A DNA stretch of 32,189 nucleotides, from the NCBI GenBank assembly GCA_947626585.1, contig CANQSU010000014.1, positions 1-32,189 on the forward strand, read 5' to 3'. The DNA is from an uncultured Oscillospiraceae bacterium (GTDB lineage: Bacteria > Bacillota > Clostridia > Oscillospirales > Oscillospiraceae). The translations under genes were made by a program, and so were the position numbers. The notes beneath the pieces were generated by a model. That model ran no database searches and had not been told where the DNA came from. It saw only the letters and a program-made list of their open reading frames with translations. Positions 30,428 to 32,189 of this stretch are shown here, one piece after another (the first letter of the stretch is position 1; each line of letters starts with the position of its first letter).

Positions 30428-31543
30428 TCACATGCCGAAGTCGAAGTCGGCTTCTTCGAAGTGGGCTTCGTCAGCGCCGCCATGTCCGGCGTCGAGATCC
30501 GCGTGGTCGGGTTCTGCCGGTGCATCGGTGGATACGGGTTCCGGATCCGGGGCAATGTCCGGAGCGCCTACGGCTTCGAGCAGGCTGCCGCCGACATCGT
30601 CGAGCTCCGGTCCGGAGCCGACATCATTGCGTTCGATGTCGCGTTCAACGGCATTTTGTACGCTGCCAACTCCGTGCTGCACGGCTCGCGCCGTGGCGAC
30701 GTCGCCGCTGTTGATCATATCCTGGATCTGTTGGGCACTCGCGCCGGCGGCGACGGCTTCGGCGATACCATCGTGATCGACCGCGGTGCTGCCAGCCGCA
30801 GCTCCTGCTGCGGCCCCGGCTACGGCAGCGCCGCTGATGCCGTCGTTGCCTTTGAAGGCATCTGCGGCAGAACGGGCTGCACCCTGTATGGCCTTGCCGG
30901 CCACCTGGAAGATGCTTCCGCCTTCGACCTCTTTCGACGCTTCTTTTGCAGGCTCGTCCTTGTCGATGCCCAGCCTGTCCTTGAAGTCGTCAAACTTGTC
31001 GCCGATACTGTCGGCAAAGTCGTGGATGTTCTCCCTGGTCTCGCTGATGGTCTCTTTGAAGATGTCCTTGATCTTGTCGCCGACGTCCTTGGACTTGTCG
31101 TTGAAGATATCCTTGATCTTGTCCTGGAAATCCGGTTCGTCGGGTTCGGCCCAAATGGGCTCAATGGGAATCGGTTCCAGGCTCGGGTCGTCTACTCCGG
31201 GCTGGACGACGATGGGCGCCGGGCCGATCCGCTGGGTGGGCCCAACCGGCTGAACACCGATGCGTGTGGGGCCGACCTGCTGGATGGGTCCGCTGGGCTG
31301 GCCACCGATGCGCTCCGGACCGCTCTGCTGGAACGGGCCTGCGGCGCTGATCGGACGGTATCCGGTGTTGCCTCCGGATGCGATGGACTTGATGTCGCTG
31401 ATCTCCTGGTCTTCGCGGTCGATCTGGGGACCGTCGTCCACGTCAATGCGGCGCACCGCAGTAGGCTGGCCAGTTTGAACGTCGGTGAGGCCTTTGCTGC
31501 CACCGCCGCCATCGGAAAAGCTGACGTTGTTTACGATTGCCAT
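30428..31543 (-). CDS. Disordered Pro/Ala-rich acidic protein, 371 aa
   Basis: Not recognised. Residues ~70-115 carry a repeated Q..GP.RIG.QP.GP pattern (GPERIGGQPSGP, GPTRIGVQPVGP), ~139-165 hold a doubled DKIKDIF helix, ~212-255 are Ala/Gly-rich (GAAVAGAAAGAAAG), and the end is strongly acidic. Such composition points to an extended or scaffold-like protein, possibly structural, made in quantity from the strong promoter just upstream. GGAGA precedes the ATG at 31543; a longer frame has no ribosome binding site and would run upstream of the transcription start. Confidence 0.8.
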   Translation of the reverse strand: MAIVNNVSFSDGGGGSKGLTDVQTGQPTAVRRIDVDDGPQIDREDQEISDIKSIASGGNTGYRPISAAGPFQQSGPERIGGQPSGPIQQVGPTRIGVQPVGPTQRIGPAPIVVQPGVDDPSLEPIPIEPIWAEPDEPDFQDKIKDIFNDKSKDVGDKIKDIFKETISETRENIHDFADSIGDKFDDFKDRLGIDKDEPAKEASKEVEGGSIFQVAGKAIQGAARSAADAFKGNDGISGAAVAGAAAGAAAGSTAVDHDGIAEAVAAGASAQQIQDMINSGDVATARAVQHGVGSVQNAVERDIERNDVGSGPELDDVGGSLLEAVGAPDIAPDPEPVSTDAPAEPDHADLDAGHGGADEAHFEEADFDFGM

Positions 31544-31596
31544 GTTCTTGTATCTCCTTTCAGGATCTGATTTGGCCTGTTTTCGGGCTTGCATAT

Positions 31597-31626
31597 ATTA
31601 TATACGCGCCGGGCCGGAGATGTCAA
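31597..31626 (-). promoter_or_regulatory. Consensus sigma-70/sigma-A promoter
   Basis: TTGACA (31626-31621) and TATAAT (31602-31597) lie 18 bases apart on the minus strand, inside an AT-rich TATATAATATAT block. The 371 aa gene starts about 54 bases downstream. Together with the terminator just upstream this marks a transcription unit boundary. Confidence 0.88.
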
Positions 31627-31655
31627 GATATACAGCTTTGGTTTTTTTTACGAAG

Positions 31656-31684
31656 AAAGCCGCCGGTTTTGTGCCGGCGGCTTT
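31656..31684 (-). terminator. Rho-independent terminator
   Basis: AAAGCCGCCGG and its exact complement form an 11-bp stem with a seven-base loop, followed on the minus strand by a T-rich TTTCTTC. It lies 16 bases after the stop of the repeat protein and separates it from the promoter of the next gene. Confidence 0.82.
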
Positions 31685-31700
31685 GTTGGTGGGTTTTGGA

Positions 31701-32189
31701 TCAGATCTCGGGACCGATGTCGGTGTTTTCCAGGTCCTCACGCTGCTCTTCGGTGATCCCGTTGGCCTCGAAATTCTTATCCACGGCGGCTTCGGCCATG
31801 GAGTGGTCCTCGGACAGCATTTTGTCGGCGGAGGCAATGGAGTCGATGAGTGATGCGTTGCCGTCGCCAAGTTCGTCATGGTCTACCGCATAGTAACGTT
31901 CCCTATCGGGGTCGGAAAGGCCCGGCATGCGCACGGGTTTGGGTTCGATGCGGTCCGGCAGGATGTACGGATCCATGTCGTCCGGGATCAGGTCCGGTTC
32001 CTCTTTCGGGAAGAGCTCATCCGGATCGATGTAGTCCGGGGCGGCTTCTGGGTTTATGCGGTCCGGAACAATGCGGAAACCAGGGTCCGGTACTTCCTTC
32101 GGAAAGAGCTCATCCGGATCGATGTAGTCCGGGGCGGCTTCTGGGTTTATGCGGTCCGGAACAATGCGGAAACCAGGGTCCGGTACTTC
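31701..32189 (-). CDS. Acidic Pro-rich repeat protein, 5' end cut off by window edge
   Basis: An open frame runs from the right edge to the stop at 31701 (163 codons seen). Its N-terminal part in view consists of 31-residue repeats (EVPDPGFRIVPDRINPEAAP, DYIDPDELFPK), with two near-identical copies and a degenerate third (PYILPDRIEPKP). The C-terminal ~70 residues are acidic and helical (SLIDSIASADKMLSEDH). It shares low-complexity acidic character with the next gene. The start lies outside the window. Function is unknown. Confidence 0.75.
   Translation of the reverse strand, partial: EVPDPGFRIVPDRINPEAAPDYIDPDELFPKEVPDPGFRIVPDRINPEAAPDYIDPDELFPKEEPDLIPDDMDPYILPDRIEPKPVRMPGLSDPDRERYYAVDHDELGDGNASLIDSIASADKMLSEDHSMAEAAVDKNFEANGITEEQREDLENTDIGPEI
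32011..32189. repeat. 93-bp tandem repeat within coding sequence
   Basis: The block from 32011 to 32096 recurs without change at 32104 to 32189, a period of exactly 93 bases (31 codons), and the window ends inside the second copy. More copies may follow. Near-identity at DNA level points to recent duplication. Confidence 0.9.

Noticed and set aside
29149-31570. Long open frames of 403 and 431 codons on the plus strand opposite the helicase and the Pro/Ala-rich protein
   Set aside because: They lie antisense to well-supported genes, lack ribosome binding sites at a proper distance, and their Val/Asp/Gly-rich composition is what a GC-rich gene gives when read on the opposite strand.
32011-32189. 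Repeats at the right edge considered as a CRISPR array
   Set aside because: The whole 93-bp unit repeats with no variable spacer, and it keeps an open reading frame, so it is a coding tandem repeat.
1-32189. tRNA genes, integrase, attachment sites and structural phage genes
   Set aside because: I looked for them on both strands and found no convincing cloverleaf, recombinase motif or virion protein pattern, so none is reported.

Overview
This 32 kb window appears to be part of a large phage genome, or possibly another big mobile element, whose host is probably in the Bacillota (Firmicutes), for example a gut Clostridia species. This is an inference. It rests on the packed array of small unknown genes, the strong GGAGG-type ribosome binding sites before most genes, two textbook sigma-70/sigma-A promoters, and nucleotide-metabolism and RNA-processing genes mixed with protein families common in phages and conjugative elements of gut Firmicutes. 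No capsid, tail, terminase, integrase, replication polymerase, tRNA, rRNA or CRISPR array is visible, so a phage and an ICE or plasmid cannot be fully separated. TAA, TGA and TAG all serve as stops, so there is no sign of stop-codon recoding.

I call 55 genes and all are on the minus strand. They are therefore read from right to left, and the order of expression runs from position 32189 down to 1. Genes overlap by a few bases or sit a few bases apart, and no gap without a gene exceeds about 160 bases. The long open frames on the plus strand are shadows of these genes.

Right end (about 28.1-32.2 kb): a partial acidic protein with 93-bp tandem repeats, a terminator, a strong promoter, a disordered Pro/Ala-rich acidic protein, an SF2 helicase, then a second strong promoter driving a small AT-richer gene that ends in a hairpin terminator. 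Middle right (about 19-28 kb): two paralogous 395-446 aa proteins with a possible distant AcrVA2-like architecture, a protein joining a sigma-region-4-like helix-turn-helix to an RNA polymerase alpha-CTD-like domain, a guanylate-kinase-like enzyme, a Nudix hydrolase and several conserved unknowns. Middle (about 7.9-19 kb): an unusual long ThyX thymidylate synthase, a degenerate Nudix-like protein with a helix-hairpin-helix, and many unknown proteins. Left (1-7.9 kb): a radical SAM enzyme, a YhaM-type OB-fold/HD exoribonuclease, a SLOG-fold (YpsA/DUF1273-like) protein, a DUF5983 protein and, cut by the window edge, a PIN/NYN-like nuclease.

Together the recognisable genes suggest nucleotide pool control (ThyX, guanylate kinase, Nudix), RNA turnover and transcription control (PIN/NYN, YhaM, helicase, sigma4/alpha-CTD protein) and host interaction (SLOG, the paralogous pair, the separately promoted small gene). 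Most of the remaining genes are short and unrecognised. Eight of them carry paired cysteines that look like zinc sites.
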